From: Bradyrhizobium retamae
GTDB lineage: Bacteria > Pseudomonadota > Alphaproteobacteria > Rhizobiales > Xanthobacteraceae
Direction of reading: 5' to 3'
Length of the DNA stretch: 64,000 nt
Assembly: GCF_001440415.1 (NCBI RefSeq)
Contig: NZ_LLYA01000079.1
Location: 1-64,000 of the forward strand
Both the position numbers and the translations under genes were made by a program. Under the pieces are notes generated by a model that worked only from the letters and a program-made list of their open reading frames with translations, ran no database searches and was not told where the DNA came from. Shown in pieces: positions 44,425-52,840 of this stretch; position 1 is the stretch's first letter, and each line of letters opens with the position of its first letter.

Positions 44425-44524
44425 GCCGGGCGGCTTGGAATCCTCGGAATTTGCGCCGCCCGCACGCCGTTAATCTTGATGAACACCAGTTAACGGCCTC
44501 AAATTAAGTGACCTTTACGGCCAC

Positions 44525-44549
44525 CTCATGTAAAAGCCTTTAACATGAG
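44525..44549. promoter_or_regulatory. Palindromic operator overlapping the TetR start codon
   Basis: CTCATGT (44525-44531) and ACATGAG (44543-44549) form a perfect inverted repeat; the inner AAA / TTTA continue the symmetry. It includes the ATG at 44545. The half-site ATGTAAA recurs in the operator in front of the DUF2852 gene (45325-45343), so one regulator may bind both. Confidence 0.55.
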
Positions 44550-45270
44550 TTGGCAAAAGGACCGCCGCGGCGAGCGTGGCTACCATCACGGCAATCTGAA
44601 AGAGGCATTGCTGCAGGCGGCGCTCGACCTGATTACGCAAAAAGGCCCCGCCGGCTTCACCTTTGCGGACGCCGCACGCATGGCCGGCGTCAGTCCGGCC
44701 GCGCCCTATCGTCATTTTCGCGACCGCGAGGAATTGCTGTCCTCGATCGCGCAGCGCGGCTTCGAGCAGTTTGAGGCGCTGCTGACGCAGGCCTGGGACG
44801 ACGGTCGCCCGGACACGGTCACGGCGTTCGAACGGGTCGGCAAGGCCTATCTCGCCTTCGCCCGCAACGAGCCGGCGTTCTATTCGGCGATGTTCGAATC
44901 TGGGGTGCCTGTCGATTCGAGCCCGGCATTGATGGCTGCCAGCGAGCGTGCGTTCGCGATCATTCGCGCCGCCGCCGAGCGGCTCGCCGCACTGGCGCCG
45001 CCCGGCATGCCGCGGCCTCCCGCGATGATGATGGCGCTGCATATCTGGTCGATGTCGCACGGCATAGCCTCGCTGTTCGGCCGCGGCGACGCCGCGCGCC
45101 GCAAATTGCCGATGTCGCCGGAAGAGCTGTTGGAAGCGGAAGTGCTGATTTATCTGCGCGGCCTCGGCTTCCCGACCGACCGCCGGCCGTCAGACCAGAA
45201 ACCGTCCCGCCCGCCGCCGGTGCCGCCGGAAGGGGGCGCGCCCTCAGGCCCCTGGGGAACCCGCAAATAA
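44545..45270 (+). CDS. TetR/AcrR family regulator with WHG domain
   Basis: A 241-residue regulator: RRGERGYHHGNLKEALLQAA, GFTFADAARMAGVSPAAPYR, HFRDREELLSSIAQRGFEQF, and the C-terminal TetR_C_33 (WHG) domain with PAMMMALHIWSMSHGIASLF. The tail (about 205-241) is Pro-rich and disordered. Its TAA stop lies in the loop of a small hairpin (CCCGCAAA-TAAT-TTTGCGGG, 45260-45279). It is flanked by two palindromes that share a half-site, implying autoregulation and control of the DUF2852 gene. Confidence 0.9.
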   Translation: MSWQKDRRGERGYHHGNLKEALLQAALDLITQKGPAGFTFADAARMAGVSPAAPYRHFRDREELLSSIAQRGFEQFEALLTQAWDDGRPDTVTAFERVGKAYLAFARNEPAFYSAMFESGVPVDSSPALMAASERAFAIIRAAAERLAALAPPGMPRPPAMMMALHIWSMSHGIASLFGRGDAARRKLPMSPEELLEAEVLIYLRGLGFPTDRRPSDQKPSRPPPVPPEGGAPSGPWGTRK

Positions 45271-45279
45271 TTTTGCGGG
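45260..45279 (+). terminator. Small hairpin enclosing the TetR stop codon
   Basis: CCCGCAAA (45260-45267) pairs with TTTGCGGG (45272-45279); the stop codon TAA forms most of the loop. No U-tract follows, so terminator activity is uncertain. It may limit read-through into the DUF2852 gene. Confidence 0.4.
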
Positions 45280-45297
45280 CTGCGCCCAGCCGCCCGC

Positions 45298-45343
45298 TTG
45301 ACAAAAACGCGGGCCGGTTTAATTATGTAAATGTTATTTACAT
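45298..45343 (+). promoter_or_regulatory. Promoter with perfect palindromic operator for the DUF2852 gene
   Basis: TTGACA (45298-45303) is followed at 16-17 bases by TAATTAT. Immediately overlapping is the perfect palindrome ATGTAAAT-GTT-ATTTACAT (45325-45343). Eight-base arms with a three-base centre and position at the -10/start site are typical for a TetR operator. Confidence 0.7.
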
Positions 45344-45377
45344 TCACAACGGCGTGATTGCCGTCATGGAGAGGGAA

Positions 45378-45863
45378 ATGGCCTACACCGCAGATGTCAA
45401 TCGATGGCGCGGTCAGACGGAACAGACCTATCGACCGCATATGCTTGAGAGCCCCTGGCACCCCGGCTGGATCGTGGTGACTATCCTCGGCTTCATCATC
45501 TGGTGGCCGATCGGGCTTGCCCTTCTCTTTTTCACACTAGGGAGCAGAAAAATGGGTTGCTGGAGCAACGGAGACCGCTGGCAGAACAAGATGGAGCGGA
45601 TGCAGTACAAGATGGACCGGATGCGCGACCGCATGGAGCGTCGCGGCTTTGGCGGCTTCGGATTCGGCCCGCCGTCCAGCGGCAACCGCGCCTTCGACGA
45701 GTACCGCATGGAAACCCTGCGCCGGCTTGAGGAAGAGCAGGTCGAGTTCAAGAATTTCCTCGAGCGTCTGCGCCAAGCCAAGGACAAGGAAGAGTTCGAC
45801 GCCTTCATGGCGCAGCACAAGCAGCGTCCGACCCCGCCGAACGACCAGCCGCAGCAGGGATGA
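45378..45863 (+). CDS. DUF2852 family membrane protein
   Basis: A 161-residue protein. Residues about 25-55 hold one membrane segment (HPGWIVVTILGFIIWWPIGL ALLFFTLG). The rest is a charged coiled coil: RWQNKMERMQYKMDRMRDRM and YRMETLRRLEEEQVEFKNFL. This is the DUF2852 arrangement, function unknown. The start at ATG 45378 is placed behind GGAGAGGG; ATG 45366 is possible. It is preceded by a palindromic operator and closed by a strong terminator, so it is a single-gene unit. Confidence 0.88.
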   Translation: MAYTADVNRWRGQTEQTYRPHMLESPWHPGWIVVTILGFIIWWPIGLALLFFTLGSRKMGCWSNGDRWQNKMERMQYKMDRMRDRMERRGFGGFGFGPPSSGNRAFDEYRMETLRRLEEEQVEFKNFLERLRQAKDKEEFDAFMAQHKQRPTPPNDQPQQG

Positions 45864-45922
45864 GCTCGAAATACGCATTCAGCCGCAGGCGTGATGCCCC
45901 CATGACGCCTGACGGCGGATAC

Positions 45923-45965
45923 AACCGCCCATCTGCGAGAAGCAGGTGGGCGGTTTGTTTTGTGT
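45923..45965 (+). terminator. Rho-independent terminator after the DUF2852 gene
   Basis: AACCGCCCATCTGC (45923-45936) pairs with GCAGGTGGGCGGTT (45941-45954) around a GAGA loop, followed by TGTTTTGTGTG. Fourteen base pairs and a T-rich tail make this the clearest intrinsic terminator in the window. Confidence 0.82.
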
Positions 45966-46022
45966 GGACGGCAACCCTGAAACGCGCTGTAACTGCGGCA
46001 GCGTTCGTCCTATAATTGAATA

Positions 46023-46433
46023 ATGATGTTGCTTGCGATGATTTACCGAATGGTCGGAATGGCGGTCGTCTTGGCCGTGCTTTCGTTCATTCCGTCTGCA
46101 GCCAAGGCCCATTCGGGTCATCAACATCATGCCGCGCATCACGCGGGTGTTGCATCCATTGCGACGGCAAGCACCCATCACCAGGCATCTCTCTCCGCCG
46201 CGGCGGAGGCGAAGCTGGACCAGGATGGAGATCAAGCGCCCCCGGAAGGACCCTGCGTGGGCGGATGCTGCTCCTCGGCCTTCGGCTCGTGTTGCCCTTC
46301 GGGACTTCCCAGCGCCTCGCCGCTGCTGATTCCTTATCTGCAGAGTGTCTCGCGCTTAGGTTTTCCGCCGTCGCAAGCGGGGGTACGCCGCACCCCGGAA
46401 TCTTTCGAGCGTCCTCCCAGAACGTCCCTCTGA
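46023..46433 (+). CDS. His- and Cys-rich periplasmic protein at the head of the metal efflux cluster
   Basis: A 136-residue exported protein. Signal peptide: MVGMAVVLAVLSFIPSAAKA. The mature start is HSGHQHHAAHHAG, a dense histidine stretch, and the middle has GPCVGGCCSSAFGSCCPSG, six cysteines in 17 residues. Such sequence is expected to bind soft or borderline metals in the periplasm. It lies just upstream of the CusBA-like pair on the same strand. No named family is recognised, and no sensor-kinase or MerR/CueR gene accompanies it. Confidence 0.7.
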   Translation: MMLLAMIYRMVGMAVVLAVLSFIPSAAKAHSGHQHHAAHHAGVASIATASTHHQASLSAAAEAKLDQDGDQAPPEGPCVGGCCSSAFGSCCPSGLPSASPLLIPYLQSVSRLGFPPSQAGVRRTPESFERPPRTSL

Positions 46434-46505
46434 GTGCTGAATCCGCGTGAGCGCGCCCGCGTGTGGCGCTTCTCGCGGCACGAATCTCGAGTGAGGACGA
46501 CTGCC

Positions 46506-48158
46506 ATGTTTCGAAAGTTTCGGCGCATCTCGTGCGCCATCGCCTTTGCCGTTGTTGCGACCTGCGCCACGCCAACGGCTGCATCGGCCCATGAAGGCCA
46601 TAACCACGCCGATGAGCCGCCGGCGAGCGTCAGCGCGGCGCCGCGCGGCGAAGCCGCCTCCGCAGACTTTGAGCTGGTTGCGGTCGCTCGTGGCGACGCC
46701 ATCGATATCTATGTGGACCGTTTCGCGACCAATGAGCCAGTGACCGGCGCCAGCCTGGTCGTTGAGACGCCTGCCGGGCCTGCCACGCCGAGCGAGCAGC
46801 CGGATGGCGCCTATCGGCTGGCGGCGCCCTGGCTCGCCAAGGGCGGCCGAACCGATCTTGTCGTTTCGATCACGGCCAGGGACCTGACCGACATCCTTCC
46901 GGTAAGCATCGAAACGCCACCGCAGACATCTGCATCGCCGGTTGCGCAGGCCGGATTGTCAGCCGACCCGCGCACGATTTTGCTCATCGGTGGCGGGTTT
47001 GTTGCGGGTCTTCTTGTCGCGGCGGTTGCCCTGCGCCGCCGCGCGGCCATTGTCGCCCTGGCTTGCATGGCACTCGCCGGCAGCGTGGAGCAAGGCCGGG
47101 CGCATGAAGGCCACGGTCACGAGGAGGAAAAGGGGCAGGTCGCGATCAGGGCAAATTCGGAGGAACGTGCCCAACGCCTTTCGGATGGAACGGTGTTCGT
47201 TCCTAAGTCCGTCCAGCGCATCTTTGCCCTGCGCTCGATGGTGACGGAGAAGGCGCGTCATCCGAAGGTCGCCGAGCTTCCCGGTCGTATCATTCCGGAC
47301 CCCGCCGCCAGCGGTTACGTGCAGTCATCCGTCGGTGGTCGGCTGTCGGCGTCGACGGACGGCTTTCCCCGGCTCGGCACCCGCGTGAAGCAGGGGGATA
47401 TTCTGGGCTACGTCACGCCGCCCTTGCAGGCCATCGATCTGTCGGACATGCGCCAGCGGCAGGGTGAACTGGATCAGCAAATCTCGATCGTCGAGCGGCG
47501 CGTGGCGCGCTACGAGCAGCTCGCGGCGGGCGGGGCCGTGTCCCGAACACAGCTCGAAGAGGCCCGCCTTGAACTCGAAGGGTTGCGCGACCGCCGCGCC
47601 TCGATCGAGAAGGCCCGTCGCGAACCCGAAGCGCTCGTCGCTCCGGTGGCCGGCGTGATCGCCGAAGGCACTGCGGTCGCCGGACAGATCGTGCAGCCGA
47701 GTTCGATCGTCTTCAATATCGTCGATCCGTCGCGCCTGTGGGTCGAAGCATTGAGCTTTGAGACCATCGAAGGCGCAACGAGCGCGCGCGCCACGACCTA
47801 TTCGGGCCGGAGCCTCGACCTTGAATATCGCGGCGCCGGCTTTGCCGACCGCAGCCAGTCGGTACCGGTGCATTTTTCCATCGTCGGCGATACGGCCGGC
47901 TTGAGGGCGGGGCAGTTCCTGACCGTTCTTGTCCCGACGCGGGAGGAGAAAGAAGGAATCGCGGTCCCGCGCACCAGCCTTGTCCGCGGCTCGAACGGCC
48001 AGGACTTCGTCTATGAGCATGTCGGGCCCGAGCGGTTCGCGCCGAGGAGCGTGCGCGCGGAGCCGCTCGACGGCGAGAAGGTGCTGATCATGTCGGGCGT
48101 CGCCGCCGGCAAGCGAATCGTCTCGCAAGGAGCCGAGCTCCTTGAACACGTACGCTGA
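46506..48158 (+). CDS. RND efflux periplasmic adaptor (HlyD/CusB-like) with an extra secreted N-terminal domain
   Basis: A 550-residue adaptor. Residues 1-28 are a signal peptide, followed by HEGHNHADE. Residues about 50-150 form a small beta-type domain (VDRFATNEPVTGASLVVETP). Residues about 163-182 are a membrane segment (LLIGGGFVAGLLVAAVALRR), and immediately after it a second signal-like stretch ends AHEGHGHEEEKG (about 205-225). From about 230 on it is a standard adaptor: GRIIPDPAASGYVQSSVGGR, LSASTDGFPRLGTRVKQGD, a coiled coil, then VAPVAGVIAEGTAVAGQIVQ. It reads as two secreted proteins fused head to tail. It pairs with the pump gene 13 bases downstream. Confidence 0.88.
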   Translation: MFRKFRRISCAIAFAVVATCATPTAASAHEGHNHADEPPASVSAAPRGEAASADFELVAVARGDAIDIYVDRFATNEPVTGASLVVETPAGPATPSEQPDGAYRLAAPWLAKGGRTDLVVSITARDLTDILPVSIETPPQTSASPVAQAGLSADPRTILLIGGGFVAGLLVAAVALRRRAAIVALACMALAGSVEQGRAHEGHGHEEEKGQVAIRANSEERAQRLSDGTVFVPKSVQRIFALRSMVTEKARHPKVAELPGRIIPDPAASGYVQSSVGGRLSASTDGFPRLGTRVKQGDILGYVTPPLQAIDLSDMRQRQGELDQQISIVERRVARYEQLAAGGAVSRTQLEEARLELEGLRDRRASIEKARREPEALVAPVAGVIAEGTAVAGQIVQPSSIVFNIVDPSRLWVEALSFETIEGATSARATTYSGRSLDLEYRGAGFADRSQSVPVHFSIVGDTAGLRAGQFLTVLVPTREEKEGIAVPRTSLVRGSNGQDFVYEHVGPERFAPRSVRAEPLDGEKVLIMSGVAAGKRIVSQGAELLEHVR

Positions 48159-48171
48159 AGGAGGCGTCTTG

Positions 48172-51100
48172 ATGTTTTCGCTTCTCGTCAGCGCCTCGCT
48201 CCGCAACCGGCTTTTCGTGCTCGCCTTGGCCGGCCTGCTCGTGGTTCTCGGCGCCTACACGGCCCGACAACTCCCCGTGGACGTATTTCCTGATCTTAAC
48301 CGCCCGACGGTCACCGTCATCACGGAGTCCGAAGGCTACGCGCCGCCCGAGGTCGAGCAGCTCATCACATTTCCGATCGAAACCCAGATGAACGGTGTTC
48401 CCGGCGTCAGCCGTGTTCGTTCGGTTTCGGGAATCGGGCTTTCGATCGTCTACGTCGAGTTCGACTGGGGCACGGATATCTACCGCAACCGGCAGCTCGT
48501 GGCCGAGCGTCTGGCGCGGGTTCAAAGCCAGCTTCCCCTCAATGTCACCTCGCAGATCGCCCCGATCAGCTCGATCATGGGGCAGATCCTTCTCGTGGCC
48601 GTGACCTCGAAGACGGCATCGCCCATGGAAGTGCGCGAGGTCGCCGACTTCACGATCCGTCCGCGCCTGCTCGCCATCCCCGGCGTCGCACAGGTGATCC
48701 CGATCGGCGGCGAAGTCAGGCAATACCGGATTGCGCCGCAGCCTTCGGCGTTGCGAGCGCTTTCGGTGAGCTATGAACAGCTTGAGCTTGCGCTGGCCCA
48801 GTTCGGAACCAATACCGGCGGCGGCTTCACCGACCAGAACACCCGCGAGTACCTGATCCGCAATATCGGACGGACGACAAGCCTGGACGATCTGCGAAGC
48901 ATCGTCGTGGCCACCATCGACGGCAGGCCGGTCTACATGCGTCAGGTGGCGGATGTCGACTTCGCGCCCAAGATAAAGCGCGGCGATGCCGGGTATATGA
49001 GCAAGCCCGCCGTCATTGTCTCGGTCGAAAAGCAACCCGGCATCGATACCGTGCGGTTGTCGGGTCAGATCGAGCAGGCGCTTTCCGAACTCGCGCCGTC
49101 GCTTCCGTTCGGCATCAAGGCCGACGAGGTCGTCTTTCGCCAGGCGGACTTCATCGAGAATTCGCTCCACAATGTCGGCCGGGTTCTGATTGAGGCGGCC
49201 ATCGTCGTTTCGGTGATCCTGTTCGCATTCCTTCTCAATTGGCGCACCACGGCCATCTCGCTCACGGCCATCCCGGTATCGATCCTGACCACGGCGATCG
49301 TTTTCAAGCTTCTTGGTCTGTCGATCAATACGATGACGCTCGGCGGACTTGCGATTGCCATCGGCGAGCTTGTCGACGACGCGGTGGTTGATGTCGAAAA
49401 CATCTTTCGGCGGCTGCGGGAAAACAGGGAGCAGGGCAATCCGCGGAGCGTGTTCGAAGTCGTCGTTGCCGCCTCCAGCGAAGTCCGTTCCGGCATCGTT
49501 TATGCGACGACGATCATCGTGCTGGTGTTCGTGCCGTTGTTCGCGCTCTCCGGCGTCGAAGGGCGCCTGTTCGCCCCGCTCGGCCAGGCCTACATCATTT
49601 CCATTCTCGCAAGCCTTGTGGTCTCGATCACGCTCACGCCGGTCATGGCCTATTACCTGCTGCCGGGCGCAAAACGCATGGCGGAGGGCGAAGGCTGGCT
49701 GGTGCGACAGCTCAAGCGCATCAACCGCGCCGCACTTGATGCGGCTTTCGTCCGCGGGAAGCTTCTGCTGGCGCTGACCTTGATCGCGGTGGTGGCGGCG
49801 GGGTGGGGCGCGTTCCAGCTCAAGCGCGCCTTTCTGCCGGCATTCAACGAAGGCACGTTCACCATCAACCTCGCCTTCAATCCCGGCGTTTCGCTGGCAG
49901 AATCGAACCGCGTCGGCACGATCGCCGAACGGCTGCTGCTGGACGTCCCGGAGGTGATCAGCGTGGGCCGGAGGACCGGCCGCGCCGAGCTGGACGAGCA
50001 TGCGGAAGGCGTGCATTCCTCCGAGCTCGATGTCGCCTTGAGGCATTCGGATCGCGCGAAGGCGGACATCGTTGCCGACATACGCTCGCGCCTCGCTGTC
50101 CTGCCACTGTCCGTCAACGTCGGGCAGCCGATCTCACACCGGCTCGATCACCTGCTCTCCGGTGTCCGGGCAGAGATCGCCTTGAAACTGTTCGGCGAGG
50201 ATCTCGACACCCTGCGCGGTACGGCAGAGGAAATCCGGAGCCGAATCGCCGGCCTGCCCGGCATCAAGGACCTCCAGGTCGAAAAGCAGGTGCGAATTCC
50301 CCAGCTTGAAATCCGCGTCAACTATACCCGCGCTGCGCTTTACGGGGTTCAGCCGGGCGCGGTCGTCGAGCAATTGTCGCGGCTGTCAAGCGGCCGCGTG
50401 ATATCGCGCGTCGTCGACGGCTATCGCCGCTTCGATGTTGTCATGCGCCTTCCGGACCGTCTGCGAACCACGGAAAAGCTCGGCGATCTCCTGATCAAGA
50501 CGCCGACCGGATGGATACCGGCGCGACAGATCGCCGATATCACGGAGACCGACGGACCCAATCAGATTTTGCGGGAAAACGGCCGGCGGCGCATCGTCAT
50601 CCTCGCAAATTCCGATGCCAAGGCCGACATGGCCAAGCTGGTCGAGGGAATTCGCGGCGAGCTGCAAGCCGCGAAACTGCCATCGGGCGTGACCGCAAGC
50701 CTTGAAGGAACCTTCCAGGCGCAGGAAGAAGCGAGCCGGACCATCGGCATTCTCGCGCTCATCTCGCTCTCCCTGATCTTCGCAATCCTGTACAGCCGCT
50801 ATCGGTCCGCGGTGCTGGCGCTGATCATCATGGGCGGCATTCCGCTCGCCTTGATCGGATCGGTTGCCGCGCTGGCCATCACGGATCAGCCGCTCTCGGT
50901 TGCGAGCCTGGTCGGGTTTGTCACGCTCACCGGCATCGCCGCGCGCAACGGCATCCTCAAGATCAGCCACTATATCAATCTGGCGCTGCACGAGGGGATG
51001 GCGTTCGGGAAGGAGCTGGTCGTCCGGGGAAGCCTCGAACGGATGACGCCGGTCTTGATGACGGCGCTGTCGGCGGGGGTGGCGCTGGTGCCGCTCCTGA

Positions 51101-51300
51101 TTGGCGCCGATGAATCGGGCAAGGAGATTCTCCATCCCGTTGCGGTGACGATCTTCGGCGGCCTCGTCAGTGCGACACTGCTCGATACCGTCGTGACGCC
51201 GGTGCTGTTCCTGTGGTTCGGGAGAAAACCGCTTGCGCGCTTGTTGCAACGGCAGGCCGACGACACGGGCAAACGAACCGCCCCGGCCCACTCTTACTGA
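48172..51300 (+). CDS. Efflux RND transporter permease, heavy-metal (CusA/CzcA) type
   Basis: A 1042-residue inner-membrane proton-driven pump with twelve predicted membrane segments and two large periplasmic loops. Start MFSLLVSASLRNRLFVLALA; LPVDVFPDLNRPTVTVITES is the HME signature. The TM4 motif is AIAIGELVDDAVVDVENIF: it keeps the VD and E-N residues but has Ala where CzcA has its first Asp, as in CusA, which hints at monovalent rather than divalent cations. This is pattern inference only. A GGAGG ribosome binding site precedes ATG 48172. No outer-membrane factor is encoded nearby. Confidence 0.94.
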   Translation: MFSLLVSASLRNRLFVLALAGLLVVLGAYTARQLPVDVFPDLNRPTVTVITESEGYAPPEVEQLITFPIETQMNGVPGVSRVRSVSGIGLSIVYVEFDWGTDIYRNRQLVAERLARVQSQLPLNVTSQIAPISSIMGQILLVAVTSKTASPMEVREVADFTIRPRLLAIPGVAQVIPIGGEVRQYRIAPQPSALRALSVSYEQLELALAQFGTNTGGGFTDQNTREYLIRNIGRTTSLDDLRSIVVATIDGRPVYMRQVADVDFAPKIKRGDAGYMSKPAVIVSVEKQPGIDTVRLSGQIEQALSELAPSLPFGIKADEVVFRQADFIENSLHNVGRVLIEAAIVVSVILFAFLLNWRTTAISLTAIPVSILTTAIVFKLLGLSINTMTLGGLAIAIGELVDDAVVDVENIFRRLRENREQGNPRSVFEVVVAASSEVRSGIVYATTIIVLVFVPLFALSGVEGRLFAPLGQAYIISILASLVVSITLTPVMAYYLLPGAKRMAEGEGWLVRQLKRINRAALDAAFVRGKLLLALTLIAVVAAGWGAFQLKRAFLPAFNEGTFTINLAFNPGVSLAESNRVGTIAERLLLDVPEVISVGRRTGRAELDEHAEGVHSSELDVALRHSDRAKADIVADIRSRLAVLPLSVNVGQPISHRLDHLLSGVRAEIALKLFGEDLDTLRGTAEEIRSRIAGLPGIKDLQVEKQVRIPQLEIRVNYTRAALYGVQPGAVVEQLSRLSSGRVISRVVDGYRRFDVVMRLPDRLRTTEKLGDLLIKTPTGWIPARQIADITETDGPNQILRENGRRRIVILANSDAKADMAKLVEGIRGELQAAKLPSGVTASLEGTFQAQEEASRTIGILALISLSLIFAILYSRYRSAVLALIIMGGIPLALIGSVAALAITDQPLSVASLVGFVTLTGIAARNGILKISHYINLALHEGMAFGKELVVRGSLERMTPVLMTALSAGVALVPLLIGADESGKEILHPVAVTIFGGLVSATLLDTVVTPVLFLWFGRKPLARLLQRQADDTGKRTAPAHSY

Positions 51301-51326
51301 CGCAACACGAGAAGGAAAGAATTCAC

Positions 51327-51701
51327 ATGAGACACAACGCCATTGTCATTCGTTTTGTGCTTCTGATGGCGTTGATGGCCTCGCCAGCCGGCGCTCACTC
51401 ATCGAAAGGGCCGCATGGCGGTCGGTTCGTCGATGCCAAGCCCTACCACGCCGAACTCGTAACCAAGGGCGACATCGTCGAAATCTTCATCAGCGACGCC
51501 GACGAAAAGCCGATGAATGCTGCCGGCTTCAGGGGCGTCGCTATTTTCCAGGTTAGCGGCAAGGTGGAACGGATCGAACTGCGGCTAAGCGAGTCGGGTG
51601 CGCTTGCCGGAAAAGCCGGTGAGGCGCTTCCAGAAGCCGTCAAGGGCGCGGTCCAGCTTACCGGCCCCGACGGAAAAACGACCATTGCTCGCTTCGAGTG
51701 A
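51327..51701 (+). CDS. Small periplasmic protein of the metal efflux operon
   Basis: A 124-residue exported protein: signal peptide MRHNAIVIRFVLLMALMASP AGA, then HSSKGPHGGRFVDAKPYHAE LVTKGDIVEIFISDADEKPM. The HGG...YHAELV motif resembles the N-terminal metal-binding extensions found on some metal-efflux adaptors, so it may be a stand-alone metal chaperone. It starts 26 bases after the pump gene behind AAGGAAAG. No firm family call. Confidence 0.78.
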   Translation: MRHNAIVIRFVLLMALMASPAGAHSSKGPHGGRFVDAKPYHAELVTKGDIVEIFISDADEKPMNAAGFRGVAIFQVSGKVERIELRLSESGALAGKAGEALPEAVKGAVQLTGPDGKTTIARFE

Positions 51702-51748
51702 TTACTTCTCTGTGAGGATGAGTCCGTTTACTGGCACGAACGGATATC

Positions 51749-51775
51749 CGCCAGCGCACCGGCTGGCGCGTTCTT
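51749..51775 (+). terminator. Short hairpin after the efflux operon
   Basis: CGCCAGC (51749-51755) and GCTGGCG (51762-51768) pair around a six-base loop, followed by CGTTCTTG. It is 48 bases past the stop of the small periplasmic gene and before the acetyltransferase gene. Modest in strength. Confidence 0.45.
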
Positions 51776-51825
51776 GTAAGTGGCTTATATTGCCTCGGCA
51801 GCATTAGGGTCACGGGCGGACCGCG

Positions 51826-52593
51826 ATGATTCCAAACGAAATTGCACCAGTCGGTCAACTCTGGCAGGCGATCCGGCGTGAAGCCGAGGGTGTGCTCGCA
51901 AATGATCCGGTATTTGGCGCCGCGCTGTCATCAGCCATTCTCGACCAGCCCGATTTCGGCGGCGCATTATCGCATCAGATCGGCGCGCGGCTCGGCAAGA
52001 CTCCAGCGGATCGCGCGCGCTTTGCGGAGCTTGCCCGTGACGCCGTCAGATGCTCCCCTGATCTGATCGACGCGGCGAGCCGCGATCTGCAAAGCATTGC
52101 TATTCACGATCCCGCGACGATGATGCTTCTGCCGCCGCTGTTGAACTTCAAGGGCTATGTCGCACTGCAGACTTGGCGCGTCTCCAACTGGCTCTGGCGC
52201 CAGAGCCGCAACGATCTCGCGCTGTTGCTGCAAAGCCTGTCGGCCGATCAGCTTCAGATCAGCATTCACCCCGCCGCTTCGATCGGCACGTCGGTGTTTC
52301 TTGATCACGCCACCGGCATCATCATCGGCGCCTTTGCCGTGATCGGCGATGAGGTGACGATTTTACAAAACGTCACCATCGGCCGAAAGCATTCGGAACC
52401 GGACCGCGCGCCGAAGATCGGCAGGGGAGTGCTGCTTAGCGCCGGATCGACCATTCTCGGCAACGTTACCGTCGGCGACTTCGCGAAAATCGGCGCAGGC
52501 GCAGTCGTCGAGCACAACGTGCCGCCCGGCTGCACCGCCGTCGGCGTTCCCGCGCGGCTGACCAATTGCCCAGAAGCGTCGGTGCCGGCCTGA
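51826..52593 (+). CDS. Serine O-acetyltransferase (CysE/EpsC-like)
   Basis: A 255-residue left-handed beta-helix acetyltransferase. The N-terminal helical domain has LWQAIRREAEGVLANDPVFG and LLNFKGYVALQTWRVSNWLW. The catalytic region is IHPAASIGTSVFLDHATGII (His), then ILQNVTIGRKHSE, APKIGRGVLLSAGSTILGNV and IGAGAVVEHNVPPGCTAVGV. It makes O-acetylserine for cysteine. The usual loop GGTGK is replaced by GRKHSE, and the C-terminal tail that binds CysK is absent. It may supply cysteine/thiols alongside the metal cluster; that link is inference. Confidence 0.88.
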   Translation: MIPNEIAPVGQLWQAIRREAEGVLANDPVFGAALSSAILDQPDFGGALSHQIGARLGKTPADRARFAELARDAVRCSPDLIDAASRDLQSIAIHDPATMMLLPPLLNFKGYVALQTWRVSNWLWRQSRNDLALLLQSLSADQLQISIHPAASIGTSVFLDHATGIIIGAFAVIGDEVTILQNVTIGRKHSEPDRAPKIGRGVLLSAGSTILGNVTVGDFAKIGAGAVVEHNVPPGCTAVGVPARLTNCPEASVPA

Positions 52594-52598
52594 GCGCT

Positions 52599-52637
52599 GC
52601 ACCCGCACAGGCAGTCACGCCGACGTCCTCGAACAGC
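52599..52637 (-). pseudogene. Fragment of a ferritin-like gene (duplicate of 55268-55306)
   Basis: Thirty-nine bases match 55268-55306, inside the ferritin-like gene, with four mismatches. Both read LFEDVGVTA(Y/C)AGAA on the minus strand. No other part of that gene is recognisable here. The rest of the 52594-52840 gap is without a gene. It looks like a relic of a duplicated or rearranged copy. Confidence 0.6.
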
Positions 52638-52840
52638 GTAGTTGGGAAGAAGAGGTAATATGGCTGCCCTGATTTTTGTGGAAGGGCCCTCGCTTGGCGC
52701 TGTCCGGCCTTAAGCAGCGATCTGTGTGACCTCGCTGCAAAGGAAAGCTCGGCAATGCGAGGAACAACGCGTCCCTCAGTAAATTGTTTTGATCGTCTGG
52801 AAGACCGCGAATGGTCCCTCCACAACCCCGGAGGACACCC

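Noticed and set aside
48088-50046. 652-codon open frame on the minus strand opposite the RND pump gene
   Set aside because: Antisense shadow of a GC-rich coding sequence: low-complexity Arg/Asp/Gly-rich product, no family motif, while the plus strand encodes an intact CusA-like protein.
46023-51701. Search for a CusC/CzcC outer-membrane factor, CusRS or CueR gene around the efflux operon
   Set aside because: No frame of suitable size or motif exists between 45.9 and 52.6 kb on either strand.
52761-52788. Possible fourth EcfG promoter (GGAAC ... GTTTT) upstream of the HiPIP gene
   Set aside because: Spacer is 20 bases to GTT (19 to TGTT) instead of 16-17, and the -10 element is not CGTT.
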